Positions 16,842 to 25,081 are shown, counted from the first letter of the stretch. The stretch: DNA of 64,000 nucleotides from an uncultured Coriobacteriaceae bacterium (GCA_944321435.1 CALULH010000008.1:1-64000); one strand, 5' to 3'. The notes: generated from the letters alone by a model not told the origin. A program made the numbers and translations.

Positions 16842-17709
16842 CGTCCGCTCCGTCCCAGAAGGCCTTGATGTGGTTGCCGGCGTTTGTGTGGATCACCTCG
16901 CCGGAGACGCACTTGGATGCGTCGGAAAGCAGGAAAAGGGCGACCTCGGCAACCTCCTCGGGCAGGAAGAGGCGGCCAGACGCGCAGTCGCGGTAGAGGT
17001 TGCCGTCCGAGGCGTCGGCGTACTCCGCGGTCATGTCGGAGAGCGTCACGCCGGGTGCGACCGCGTTCACGCGCAGCGCGCCGTCGGTGGCGCGGTACAC
17101 GCGCCGGGACGCGGCACGCACGAAGCTGTCCATGGCAGCCTTGGTCATGCCATAGGGGGTGTCGTAGGCCTGCTCTCCGGTCTCGGAGGTGACGACGAGG
17201 ACGTTGCCCGAGGGCTCCGCCATACGGAGGCGCCGCCTCAGGAACTCCTGCACGAGGAAGTACGCGCCGCGCACGTTGGTGTCGAACTGGGCGTCGAAGC
17301 CCTCGGGAGTAACGTTGGAGAAGCGGCCTTCGTGAAGCGACACGCCGGCGTTGGCGACGAGGCTGTCCGCCTCCCCGCCCAAGCGCTGAGCGCACTCGTC
17401 GAGGAACCAGCCCGCCCGCTCGACCTCGCGCACGTCTGCCACGACGTAGGACGCTGCCGAACCAATTTTGGCGCAGGACGCCTTGAGCATCTCCTCGCTC
17501 CTGCCCGAGATGCAAACCGAGGCGCCCTCGGAAGCGAAACGCTCGGCCATCGCGAGACCGAGGCCCCGCCCGCCGCCGGTGACGACGACGCGGCGCCCCG
17601 AAAGCAGCGAGCCCGCCGCCACCTGGGCGACGGTCACGGTCACGTGCTTCTCGGGAGATGAAGAGAGGACGAACTTTGCCGCCTTCCTGATGACCCTCTT
17701 GACCCCCAT
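16834..17709 (-). CDS. Short-chain dehydrogenase/reductase
   Basis: The 291-residue protein has the cofactor loop VVTGGGRGLGLAMAERFASEG (residues ~42-62), NAGVS, and the catalytic YGMTK (YxxxK) with an upstream Ser in VVTSETGEQAYDTPYG. It is a classical NAD(P)-dependent SDR. A basic 35-residue N-terminal extension (MGVKRVIRKAAKFVLSSSPEK) precedes the fold. It lies one base after the MenD-like gene, so the two may act in sequence on one intermediate, for example in making an unusual sugar or acyl substituent. The substrate is unknown. Confidence 0.88.
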   Translation of the reverse strand: MGVKRVIRKAAKFVLSSSPEKHVTVTVAQVAAGSLLSGRRVVVTGGGRGLGLAMAERFASEGASVCISGRSEEMLKASCAKIGSAASYVVADVREVERAGWFLDECAQRLGGEADSLVANAGVSLHEGRFSNVTPEGFDAQFDTNVRGAYFLVQEFLRRRLRMAEPSGNVLVVTSETGEQAYDTPYGMTKAAMDSFVRAASRRVYRATDGALRVNAVAPGVTLSDMTAEYADASDGNLYRDCASGRLFLPEEVAEVALFLLSDASKCVSGEVIHTNAGNHIKAFWDGADDE

Positions 17710-17710
17710 G

Positions 17711-19480
17711 CTACCGCCCCTTCTTGAAGACGCCGGCGATCCGCTGGGCCTTCTCCTGGCCGATGGTGCGCTTGACGAGCTCCTTGGAGCGGCGGATCGC
17801 CTCGGACTGCACGTCGCGCGGGCGGGTTGCGTCGAAGATGGAGTAGATGACGTCCGAGTCGGCCTTCATCTCTGAGAAGACCTCCAACAGGACGGGCCCC
17901 TCAGCATCGTTGCCGAAGAATTCCCCGAGCGCCTCGTTGAGCTCCGCTTCGTTGCGCGCGGAGAGGTAGCGGAACCCGCACTCGCGCACCCACCCCTCCG
18001 CCTTGGTGTGGTGCCGCGCAGTCGTATGAAGGTCGCTCGCCTCGTTCTTCCACATCCGGTTGAAGTAGAACTCCTCGCCGCCCTGGTTGTTGAGCAGCAG
18101 GATGCGCACGTTGGAGCCGATGTGGCGCAGGCGCAGCGCGTTCATGTCGTAGAAGAACGCGAGGTCGCCCACGACGAGGTAGGCGGGTTTCCCGGACGCG
18201 GCGGCCTGCCCGAGCAGCGAGGACACCGGCCCGTCGATCCCGTGGGTGCCGATGTTGGCGTAGACCTTCACGCCGGGCCGCAGCTCGAAGAAGTTGGCCA
18301 GGCGGATGGCGTTGTTCACGGCGAGGTGAAGGATCGAGCCGGACGGGACGCGCTCGACGACCCTCTTAATAGCCAGCGCGTTCGACCACGGCAGCTCCGG
18401 CACGGTCGCTTGGGCCTCATAGGCCTTGAGCGCACCGAGGTAGCCGCCGTCGTTCGAGCCGCCGTCGAGGAGCCTCGCCATCCTCGAGAAGAACGCCTCG
18501 GGAGTCGACTCGAACACGGTCGTGAGGCTCTTGAACATGTCGCAGACCGACCCGTCCTCACGCACCGACCAGTGCTCGAACCTCCCCGCGAACTTGCGGA
18601 GCATGTCCTTGAGCCCGGCGGTCATGTTGCCGCCGAAGGACACCACGACGTCGGGCAGGAGCTCTGCGAACTTCTTCTCCGTCACGTAGCGGTACTCCAT
18701 GCACAGCGTCGGGTTGAAGGCGCTCTCGCGCGGGACGTTTGCCATGTACTCCGCTGCGACGGCGGAGTTGCAGGAGGCGCAGAAGCGCTCAAGCGCGGCC
18801 GAGAGCTCCGGGGAGGCGCCCGTCGTCTGGCCCGCCACGACGAGCACGCGCTTTGCAGAAGCGAGTTTTTCCGCGCAGGAACGCCACGCACCATCATCGT
18901 CGGCTGAGACGCGGTGGATGCGGGTGACCTGCGGCAGCTCGCGAACGTTGAACGAGTTGTTGTAGGAGCGCATGGGGACGTTGATGTGCACCGGGCCGGT
19001 GCCGCGGTGGTCGAGCTCGAGCAGCGCCTCGTTCACGAGCCGCTGGCAGAACAGCCAGTCGTCATGGTCGTTGACGATCGGCAGGTTCACGGACTTGCGC
19101 ACGTGGCGGTCGTACATGCCCACCTGGTCGATCATCTGGTCCTCCCACTGGCCCAGCATCGCCGGGTCGCGGTCACTCGTGAGCACCACCAGCGGCACCC
19201 CCTGGTAATAGGCCTCGGCGACGGGAGGCCAGTAGTTGCAGGTGGCCGTGGAGGACGTGCACGAGATCACGACCGGCTCGCCGGACTCCTGGGCGAGCCC
19301 GAGCGCGAAGTACCCGGCGCTGCGCTCGTCAACCACCGAGTAGCACTCGAAGAACGGGTCCTCCTCGACCGAGTGGACGAACGGAACGTTGCGCGATCCG
19401 GCGGACAGGACGCAGCGGCGGACGCCGTACTCCTTCAGCAGGGCGATGATGATCTGGTAGGACTTCAGCTCCGTGTACAT
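17711..19480 (-). CDS. MenD-like thiamine diphosphate-dependent enzyme in a polysaccharide locus
   Basis: The 589-residue protein follows MenD order. It has the N-terminal PYR domain (LSAGSRNVPF, catalytic-Glu context VVDERSAGYFALGLA), CTSSTATCNYWPPVAEAY, then LTSDRDPAMLGQWEDQMIDQVG. The C-terminal PP domain carries the ThDP/Mg motif GDLAFFYDMNAL...RILLLNNQGGEEF. MenD makes SEPHCHC in menaquinone synthesis, but no menF, menH or menC is nearby and MenD-like proteins do occur in glycan clusters. I infer a decarboxylation-carboligation that builds a glycan substituent. The start at 19480 follows AAGGAGG and overlaps the preceding pyruvyltransferase gene by 16 bases. Confidence 0.8.
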   Translation of the reverse strand: MYTELKSYQIIIALLKEYGVRRCVLSAGSRNVPFVHSVEEDPFFECYSVVDERSAGYFALGLAQESGEPVVISCTSSTATCNYWPPVAEAYYQGVPLVVLTSDRDPAMLGQWEDQMIDQVGMYDRHVRKSVNLPIVNDHDDWLFCQRLVNEALLELDHRGTGPVHINVPMRSYNNSFNVRELPQVTRIHRVSADDDGAWRSCAEKLASAKRVLVVAGQTTGASPELSAALERFCASCNSAVAAEYMANVPRESAFNPTLCMEYRYVTEKKFAELLPDVVVSFGGNMTAGLKDMLRKFAGRFEHWSVREDGSVCDMFKSLTTVFESTPEAFFSRMARLLDGGSNDGGYLGALKAYEAQATVPELPWSNALAIKRVVERVPSGSILHLAVNNAIRLANFFELRPGVKVYANIGTHGIDGPVSSLLGQAAASGKPAYLVVGDLAFFYDMNALRLRHIGSNVRILLLNNQGGEEFYFNRMWKNEASDLHTTARHHTKAEGWVRECGFRYLSARNEAELNEALGEFFGNDAEGPVLLEVFSEMKADSDVIYSIFDATRPRDVQSEAIRRSKELVKRTIGQEKAQRIAGVFKKGR

Positions 19481-20592
19481 GCGGAGACCTCCTTCTGCAG
19501 GTAGGATCGGGCGGCGGCGCGCCCCTCGGCGACGCGCTCGCGCACGGGCTCCCAGTCGGGGGCGGAGCCGAGCAGGCGGCCGAAGTCGGCTGCCGAGGAC
19601 GCCGCGCGGGACCCAAGGCCGAGCCTGCCGAGCAGGTCGGTGAGCTTCTCGGCGTTGCCGTAGCCCTCCGTGCGGACGATGGTGGCGAACGGGCGCTCGG
19701 CGATGGTGGAGAGGATAGTGCCGTGGAAGGTGTCGGTGAGCACGCACTCGGCGCCCCGGAAGGCGGCGAGCACCTCGAAGGGGCCGAGGTCGAGGAACTC
19801 GTCGCAGCAGCCCTGGACGCCGCCGACGTTGACGACCCTGAGGCCGCGCCCGTCCGCGTAGGCGCGCAGCGCTGTGCATTCTTCCTTCGTAAGCCTGCCC
19901 GAGTAGGCGTAGGCGATCATGTAGCGGCCCTCGACGGGGCTCTCGGGGACGTCCTCCTCGCCGAAGAAGTCCCAGGCGAGCACGGGGTCGAGGTTGCGCA
20001 CGGGATCGGTTCCCGCGAGCCCCCGCACCACCGAGGCGGTGTTCTCGTCCCGGACGGAGACGGCGTCGAGGGCGCCGAGCCAGCCGGAGACGTCCTCGGC
20101 CACGCCGCGCTCCCGCAGCCTCGCGACGGTCGTGTTCCCGCAGGAGGCGGCGTAGGTGATAGTCCTCTTCGCCTTCGAGCCCGCGCCGAAGAGGTCGGGG
20201 CTGAAGCCGACGTTGGGGTTGGACTGCACGCAGTTGAACACCTCGTCCGACCCGATGACGAGCATGTCGAGGCCCTCCGTGCGGTAGTCCGGCTCGGCCG
20301 GCAACCCCAGCAGAGGCCAGGTGCGCGCGTCGTAGCGCCGCTTGTAGTTGGCGTAGGCGAGCTTTGCCGCGAGCGGCCCCGGCCCCTCCAGGACCTCGGC
20401 GAGCTTGGCCGCCGGGCGCGGCAGGCGACTCTTGCGCTCGGGCTCGACCAGGCACCTGCCCGGCCGGTAGTCCACGAACCGGACGCCGCACCCCAGCGAC
20501 TCCAGCATCCTCCTCAAGCCGTAGGCCTGGAGGAAGGAGCCGTAGTTGCGGATCCTCTGCATCGACATGATGCCGACGAGCGGTTTTGCCAT
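19465..20592 (-). CDS. Polysaccharide pyruvyl transferase family protein (second copy)
   Basis: The 375-residue protein starts MAKPLVGIMSMQRIRNYGSFLQAYGL and carries LVIGSDEVFN, TYAASCG, VSVRDENT and CVLTDTFHGTILS, all family marks. It is GC-rich, unlike the homolog at 9653, so the two were probably acquired separately. It sits between the Alg13-like gene (4-base gap) and the MenD-like gene (overlap), which suggests that pyruvylation, or a related step, and the MenD-like reaction act on the same part of the glycan. The cysteine in GSDEVFNCV replaces the more usual tryptophan region. Confidence 0.85.
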   Translation of the reverse strand: MAKPLVGIMSMQRIRNYGSFLQAYGLRRMLESLGCGVRFVDYRPGRCLVEPERKSRLPRPAAKLAEVLEGPGPLAAKLAYANYKRRYDARTWPLLGLPAEPDYRTEGLDMLVIGSDEVFNCVQSNPNVGFSPDLFGAGSKAKRTITYAASCGNTTVARLRERGVAEDVSGWLGALDAVSVRDENTASVVRGLAGTDPVRNLDPVLAWDFFGEEDVPESPVEGRYMIAYAYSGRLTKEECTALRAYADGRGLRVVNVGGVQGCCDEFLDLGPFEVLAAFRGAECVLTDTFHGTILSTIAERPFATIVRTEGYGNAEKLTDLLGRLGLGSRAASSAADFGRLLGSAPDWEPVRERVAEGRAAARSYLQKEVSACTRS

Positions 20593-20596
20593 ATGC

Positions 20597-21091
20597 CTAA
20601 AGCCTCTCTATCCTTTCGCGAAGCTCCTCGCAGAACTCCGCGTTGTGGCTCCTGAACCCGGCGCCCGACCTCGACAGCCGACGCGCCTCCCCGATGGCGG
20701 CGGCCAGGTCAGCGACGTCGTAGACCGGCACGATGCCGCCCTGGCGCTCGGCCACCAGGCGCACGAACGCCTCCTGGTGGTCGTTCACGTGCTCGCCGTA
20801 CCGCTCGTACCTCGGCACGACGACCGGCACCTTGCCCGCCGCCATCGCCTCGATGAAGGAGGACGGGCCGCCGTGGGTGACGACCACGTCGGCGGACTCC
20901 ATGCGCTCCCGCATCTCGGGCGCGGGCACGAACCGCTGCCACGCGCAGCGCTCGGGCTCGTACGTGCAGTAGCCCGTCTGGACGAAGACCTCTTCTTGGA
21001 GGGTCCCGTCCGCGACGAGCGCGTCAACCGCCCTCACCAGCCGGTCGAAGGGCTGCTCGTGGGTTCCGACGGTCACGAACACCATCCTCAC
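20597..21091 (-). CDS. Alg13-like glycosyltransferase catalytic subunit (EpsF/PssE type)
   Basis: The 164-residue protein starts MVFVTVGTHEQPFDRLVRAVD and has VVVTHGGPSSFIEAMAAGKVPVVVPR, the nucleotide-sugar binding half of a GT28-type fold. Proteins of this size pair with an Alg14-like membrane partner, which is the preceding gene here (6-base gap). Together such pairs add the second sugar of the repeat unit, for example a beta-1,4-linked hexose. The HxxGGxxS region is intact. The frame stops shortly before the next gene, and no fusion is seen. Confidence 0.88.
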   Translation of the reverse strand: MRMVFVTVGTHEQPFDRLVRAVDALVADGTLQEEVFVQTGYCTYEPERCAWQRFVPAPEMRERMESADVVVTHGGPSSFIEAMAAGKVPVVVPRYERYGEHVNDHQEAFVRLVAERQGGIVPVYDVADLAAAIGEARRLSRSGAGFRSHNAEFCEELRERIERL

Positions 21092-21097
21092 CGCCCC

Positions 21098-21565
21098 CTA
21101 GAAGACCGGCCCGAGGTTCACGGAGCCGGGGTAGACCGCCTCCATCTCGGGCCACTGGACGACGAACAGGTCGGTCATGCGGCGGACGAGCCTGCCGGTG
21201 AGCGTGGGCGCGTCCGCCCGGTCGAAGACCTCCACGTAGACGGTCTTAGCGCCCAGGAGCTTGCCTATGGCGAAGAACGGCACCGCCACCGCGGCGCCCG
21301 ACGATATGATCAGGTCCGGGCGCTCTCTGCGGAGGACCCTGATGGCGAGCAGCGTGTTCCTCACCGTGTTCCTGAGGTTGCGGTTCGTGGGGAAGAAGCA
21401 GTGGTAGACCCGCTCTCCTTCGAGCGCGCTGTTGGCGTCCTCCTTGTCGAAGGTCACCCAGAAGCGGTCCGCCGCTCGATCCAGCACGGGCATGAGCATG
21501 CGCATGTGCGTGAGGTGCCCGCCCGAGGAGGTGGGGACGCAGACCTTGGCGTGAGAGAGGTTCAT
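21098..21565 (-). CDS. Alg14-like glycosyltransferase partner subunit (PssD type)
   Basis: The 155-residue protein starts MNLSHAKVCVPTSSGGHLTHMR, with the SSGGHL acceptor-side motif, and has PDLIISSGAAVAVPFFAIGKLLGAKTVYVEVFDR, matching Alg14/PssD. It would anchor the Alg13-like subunit at the membrane and bind the lipid-linked acceptor. The ATG at 21565 shares its A with the TGA of the sugar transferase. A longer in-frame start exists inside that gene but would cost the family-typical N-terminus. Confidence 0.88.
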   Translation of the reverse strand: MNLSHAKVCVPTSSGGHLTHMRMLMPVLDRAADRFWVTFDKEDANSALEGERVYHCFFPTNRNLRNTVRNTLLAIRVLRRERPDLIISSGAAVAVPFFAIGKLLGAKTVYVEVFDRADAPTLTGRLVRRMTDLFVVQWPEMEAVYPGSVNLGPVF

Positions 21566-22434
21566 CAGCAGGCCCCCTTCCCAGTAAATACTACCGAGAC
21601 CGTGTCCAATATGCACTTGAGATCAGTAATGGAGCCGCGTTCCTCTATGTACTGCAGGTCGAGGCCCACCATGTCGTCGAAGGTGGTGTCGCTCCTCCCC
21701 CTCGTCTGCCAGTAGCAGGTGAGGCCGGGCTTCACCGAGAGACGGCGCATCGCGCGGTCGTCGTACTGCCTGACCTCCCTCGGCAGGGCGGGCCTCGGGC
21801 CCACCACGGAGAGCTGGCCTGCCAGGACGTTCAAAAACTGGGGGAACTCGTCTATGGAGTGCCTGCGGATGAACTTCCCTATCCCCGTCACCCTGGGGTC
21901 GTCGTGGATCTTGAAGAGGGGGCCGTCGGCCTCGTTTTGCGCCCTGAGCTCCTCGAGGCGCTCGTCGGCGTCCTCGTACATGGAGCGGAACTTGAGCATG
22001 GGGAAGGTCCTCACCTCCCCCCTCCTGGTGATCCTGCCCACCCGCTGCTGCACGTAGATGGGGCAGCCCGGGCTCTCCAGGCGGATGGCAAGGCAGAGCA
22101 GGGCCCCGGGGACGAGGCCGACCGCCACCACGGCCGCGCTGAAGGCGATGTCGAAGAGGCGCTTGGCAACCCGGTAGGCCCTGCGGTCCAGCAGGGGCTC
22201 CGGCGCCGCGGCCACCACCCTCGGGCCCCGCTCGCTGCCGGGCTCTACGAAGGCGTAGTCCCCCGGCCTCGTCGCGACCCCCACGGCCGCGGCGGCGTCC
22301 ACCGCTCCTATGCCGGTGAGGTCCAGGGTGTCCGAGGGCGAGGGCTTGGCGCCCTTCTCGCCCGCCAACGCGGGGTCAGCTTGACCCCGCAGCGGCATTT
22401 CCGCCGCACTGCTGTTCTTCTCGTTTGGTAACAA
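21565..22434 (-). CDS. Undecaprenyl-phosphate sugar-1-phosphate transferase (initiating enzyme)
   Basis: The 289-residue protein has a variable N-terminal region of about 85 residues and then the bacterial sugar transferase domain. That domain has a re-entrant/TM helix after KRLFDIAFSAAVVAVGLVPGA, then PIYVQQRVGR, FPMLKFRSM, RRHSIDEFPQFLNVLAGQLSVVGPRP and KPGLTCYWQTRGR. This family starts repeat-unit assembly on undecaprenyl phosphate, using for example UDP-glucose or UDP-galactose. The N-terminus overlaps the NusG-like gene by 59 bases, and the non-conserved segment carries an ALAGEKG-encoding copy of the GGGCGAGAA motif. It lacks the long N-terminal membrane domain of WbaP, so it is the small catalytic form. 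Confidence 0.9.
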   Translation of the reverse strand: MLPNEKNSSAAEMPLRGQADPALAGEKGAKPSPSDTLDLTGIGAVDAAAAVGVATRPGDYAFVEPGSERGPRVVAAAPEPLLDRRAYRVAKRLFDIAFSAAVVAVGLVPGALLCLAIRLESPGCPIYVQQRVGRITRRGEVRTFPMLKFRSMYEDADERLEELRAQNEADGPLFKIHDDPRVTGIGKFIRRHSIDEFPQFLNVLAGQLSVVGPRPALPREVRQYDDRAMRRLSVKPGLTCYWQTRGRSDTTFDDMVGLDLQYIEERGSITDLKCILDTVSVVFTGKGAC

Positions 22435-23059
22435 TTGCTAGACCGACCCTTGTTCGCATGGCTCTTCCGAACATATGCACTTCCAAGATGGCCACGCCCT
22501 GTCTCCGCTTTATCTCGGCTATCTGGCCTTCGCAGCCCACCAAGGGCCCGCTCACAATCCGCACCGCATCGCCTTCCGCAACCGCGTAGCTCATGGGCAC
22601 CGAACGCTCCTTGTTGCCCGCGTAGGTGGTGATCCACGTGCGCTCCGCATCGTCGAGCGGCGTAAAGCTCTCCCCCATGCGCAGCACGCGCGTGAACTCG
22701 GGCACGCGTCTCAGCAGCACCTCGAGCCGCGCCACGTCATCGGCCACCGCTACCACGTAGCCGGGAAAAAGCGGGAGCCGTACCTTGTGCCACTCCCCGC
22801 GCCGCTTGCGCTCAAACTCGCAGGTGGGCACAAAGCACTCCTCCAGCAGGGCCTTCTCGCCCGCCAATGCGTCTTTGCGCAACGCCCCCTCTTTTGGGAC
22901 CTTGCCCTGCAACGCGGGGCGCTTCTCGTCCGCCGGCATTGCGTCACCCATTCCCTCGGCATGTTCGCGCTGGAGAACCTCCGCAACCGTCCGCTTGATC
23001 AGACGGCAGAGGTACTCCTCGCGTCCCGAGGGAACCTGAACCACGTACCATTTGGCCAT
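22376..23059 (-). CDS. NusG-family specialised antiterminator, LoaP/RfaH-like (first paralog upstream of the glycan genes)
   Basis: The 227-residue protein starts MAKWYVVQVPSGREEYLCRLI and has the NGN core RLPLFPGYVVAVADDVARLEVLLRRVPEFTRVLR, then a KOW-like segment AVAEGDAVRIVSGPLVGCEGQIAEI. About 50 extra residues (EGMGDAMPADEKRPALQGK...) interrupt the NGN domain. Placed directly before a long glycan operon, it most likely loads on RNA polymerase and prevents early termination, as RfaH and LoaP do. It overlaps the next gene by 59 bases. The housekeeping nusG is not in this window. Confidence 0.85.
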   Translation of the reverse strand: MAKWYVVQVPSGREEYLCRLIKRTVAEVLQREHAEGMGDAMPADEKRPALQGKVPKEGALRKDALAGEKALLEECFVPTCEFERKRRGEWHKVRLPLFPGYVVAVADDVARLEVLLRRVPEFTRVLRMGESFTPLDDAERTWITTYAGNKERSVPMSYAVAEGDAVRIVSGPLVGCEGQIAEIKRRQGVAILEVHMFGRAMRTRVGLAIVTKREEQQCGGNAAAGSS

Positions 23060-23391
23060 GGCTTATCCCCCAACCGACCCGTGCCAAGCGCGCGAGAAAA
23101 GCCAGAGCCTTGCGGGCGCGCAGGGCCTAGGGCTTCGCCCCTGCCTGCGCGTCGCCTTTGGCTATGGCTTCGCCACGGACATGACATCTTGGAATATGCG
23201 TTCTCCCGCACGCGCAAGGTCCGCCTCCGGCACCACCCTGCTGGCCATGCAAGATATGTTCGGCGGCAATCCGCCTGCGACCTGAGCCATCCCCAGATCT
23301 CACGCGGCTTGCTGCGCAGGAACCAAACTGATGACGCCACGACGGCGCACCGTGATTTGGGCCCTGCGCAACAAGCGCACGGCTGCCCGCG
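23060..23391 (-). promoter_or_regulatory. Leader between the two NusG paralogs, with two GAA-loop hairpins
   Basis: No gene is visible in these 332 bases. On the transcribed strand two short hairpins with identical GAA loops lie 24 bases apart, GGGCGAAGCCC (23130-23140) and TGGCGAAGCCA (23165-23175). LoaP is known to recognise a dual-hairpin RNA element, so this pair is a candidate loading site. The correspondence is my inference, and similar short hairpins arise by chance in GC-rich DNA. Confidence 0.35.
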
Positions 23392-24021
23392 CTACACCTT
23401 CATAGGCACCTCCAGCCCCACGCGCGTCACGCCCGCAGCGCGGAAGCCCGTGTTGAGGTACGCCATTCTCTTGTGACGGTTGAAGTTCTTGACCAGATGC
23501 TCACGGCCGGTCAGGGGACCCGCGTACACGCGCAGACGGCCCTGCTCGACCACACCCTCGGACATGCCGATAAGGTGGCCGGCGCCGCCGATGCCGCATA
23601 CAAAGTCCGCCTCCTGCGGCGTGAGCGTGGCAGCATTGCGCCCCAGGCGCACCAAGCGCGCATAGGCGGACGAGAGAGCCAGAAGCTGCTCAAAGCGCGT
23701 AAGATCCGCCGCCTGTAAAAACAGGTAGCCCGGGAAAAGCGGCTCGTATTCGGTGCACCACACGCGCTGGCGGCGGCGCTGCAGCTCAACGGTAAGCGTG
23801 AAGCAGTCGGCCAAGGCATCGCCGGCAAGACGGGCAATACGGCGCTGCATGGCGCGCTCGTGGCCCGGGGTCACGCTCAGGGCGAGCATTGCCGGAGCGT
23901 GCGCGTGCAAGGACGCGGACGCAGCATGGCCGCTGGACGCCACGTGCCGCGGAACGGCCACAGGCGCGCAGGCGCCTACCGCGTGCGCCAACGGCACCGC
24001 GCGCGCATCCGGCGCGGGCAC
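23392..24021 (-). CDS. NusG-family specialised antiterminator (second paralog)
   Basis: From about residue 45 the protein matches an NGN domain (MLALSVTPGHERAMQRRIARL, YEPLFPGYLFLQAADLTRFEQLLALSSAYARLVRLG), followed by MSEGVVEQGRLRVYAGPLTGREHLVKNFNRHKRMAYL, a KOW-type region. The first 44 residues are Ala/His-rich and may not be translated. The codon at 24021 is GTG without a good ribosome site, and the ATG at 23889 is the alternative. It is the most upstream gene of the locus and probably controls transcription of the operon together with its neighbour. Two tandem NusG paralogs are unusual. Confidence 0.78.
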   Translation of the reverse strand: MPAPDARAVPLAHAVGACAPVAVPRHVASSGHAASASLHAHAPAMLALSVTPGHERAMQRRIARLAGDALADCFTLTVELQRRRQRVWCTEYEPLFPGYLFLQAADLTRFEQLLALSSAYARLVRLGRNAATLTPQEADFVCGIGGAGHLIGMSEGVVEQGRLRVYAGPLTGREHLVKNFNRHKRMAYLNTGFRAAGVTRVGLEVPMKV

Positions 24022-24381
24022 CGCATCTATAGAGGCTGTGCTGGAACGGTAAACTCCCCTGCTTAAATCAGAGGAGATCCCCCCCCCCAGTCACTATTTT
24101 TTGGGAGGCGGGAGCGGCGCCCAGACCGCGATCGGCCTGCAGAAGCGCCTCAGAAGAGGACCGGAGCGACGGAGAGCACATGGCGCGCGAGCCCGTGCTC
24201 GCGGCAGCGTTAGCGCGTACAGCCATGTTCACTCCTCCCGACCCCATGGTAGGACCGCCAGGGCGATCCTTCAGCAGTGTGACAGCATTCTAACGCATCC
24301 GCCGGAAGAGCAAAAGAGACGCCCCTCCCCCGCCATTAAACATCCAAGCATCATAACAATTGCGGTGGGAGCGAGAAAAAG
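24022..24381 (-). promoter_or_regulatory. Promoter and long leader region of the polysaccharide operon
   Basis: No gene is visible. On the minus strand a candidate promoter is TTTGCT (plus 24309-24314) with a 16-base spacer to TAGAAT (24287-24292). That would give a leader of more than 250 bases. The leader holds a GC hairpin GCGAGCACGGGCTCGC near 24190 and a run of ten G (24079-24088 on the plus strand as C). Immediately upstream of the G run is an in-frame TGA relative to the downstream gene. A long leader suits antiterminator control. The promoter call rests on consensus matching only. Confidence 0.4.
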
Positions 24382-24417
24382 AAACAGCCCGGGCAAACCA
24401 TGTTGCCCGGGCTGTTT
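24382..24417 (-). terminator. Intrinsic terminator of the tRNA-Thr gene
   Basis: A 15-bp stem (AAACAGCCCGGGCAA paired with TTGCCCGGGCTGTTT) with a 6-base loop is followed on the minus strand by TCTTTTTCTC. It begins 8 bases past the tRNA 3' end. Confidence 0.88.
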
Positions 24418-24424
24418 AAGTCAA

Positions 24425-24500
24425 TGGAGCCAGCAACGAGACTCGAACTCGTGACCCCCGCTTTACGAGAGCGGTGCTCTACCAACTGAGCTATGCTGGC
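24425..24500 (-). tRNA. tRNA-Thr (anticodon CGT)
   Basis: The 76-base cloverleaf is complete. The acceptor stem is GCCAGCA/TGCTGGC, the D-arm GCTCAGTTGGTAGAGC, and the anticodon stem CCGCT/AGCGG with loop CTCGTAA. The T-arm contains GTTCGAGTC and CCA is encoded. The CGT anticodon reads ACG threonine codons. It has its own promoter and terminator and borders the polysaccharide locus. Confidence 0.96.
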
Positions 24501-24537
24501 TTTCGGGACAGGCGCAAACCCGTGCCGACGAACTCAT

Positions 24538-24566
24538 ATAATACGGCTTCAGGCCGCTGGGCGCAA
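24538..24566 (-). promoter_or_regulatory. Promoter of tRNA-Thr
   Basis: On the minus strand TTGCGC (24561-24566) is separated by exactly 17 bases from TATTAT (24538-24543). Transcription would start about 30 bases before the mature tRNA, which is a sensible distance. Confidence 0.65.
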
Positions 24567-24616
24567 GGGTCTGTCTCGGTGTTTCTCGCCTTCACAGAGT
24601 GTCCGGAAACGCCGCC

Positions 24617-25081
24617 CTACACGCGCACCTTGAAGCAGACCTTCTTTACCTGCTGCGCGCCATCGCCGGGGAACTCCAGCGTGGGCATATGCGGCTCGCC
24701 CGCTACGAAGAGGGCAAAATGGCCCTCGTCCAAATTGCCGTCGAGCGAGCGCTCGGCGTCCACCAGCTCAAAATCCCCCTCGGCGTCATACGGCTGCACC
24801 GGCGTCGTGGCGCCAGCCGCGGTCTTGAACGCCTCACGACCCGCAAGGTCCACCTGGACGTCCATATAAGCGCGATGCGTCTCGTGATGCGCGTCCTCGG
24901 GCTTGCGCGTCGTGGCCTCCATCACGTTGGCGTACACATCGTCCCCCGCAATCTCGTTACGCCCCAGCGGCAACGCGGCAAGCTCCTCCGCGCTCTTGTC
25001 GGCCAACCAGTCAATCAGCACGTCCAAGTTGGGCCACAGGCCACGGTAGCGATCGATATGTGCCAGCTCGTCGTAGATCAT
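24617..25081 (-). CDS. YhcH/YjgK/YiaL family protein (DUF386 beta-domain)
   Basis: The 154-residue protein starts MIYDELAHIDRYRGLWPNLD and has the conserved HHETHRAYMDVQ, DAEGDFELVDAE and GHFALFVAGEPHMPTLEFPGDGAQQVKKVCFKV blocks. The histidines and glutamate of this cupin-like fold usually bind a metal. Members are linked to sialic-acid and other sugar catabolism, with anomerase-type roles proposed for some. Here it stands alone, with no sugar operon beside it. The start at 25081 follows AAAGGACG; a longer frame exists upstream but lacks homology. Confidence 0.85.
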   Translation of the reverse strand: MIYDELAHIDRYRGLWPNLDVLIDWLADKSAEELAALPLGRNEIAGDDVYANVMEATTRKPEDAHHETHRAYMDVQVDLAGREAFKTAAGATTPVQPYDAEGDFELVDAERSLDGNLDEGHFALFVAGEPHMPTLEFPGDGAQQVKKVCFKVRV

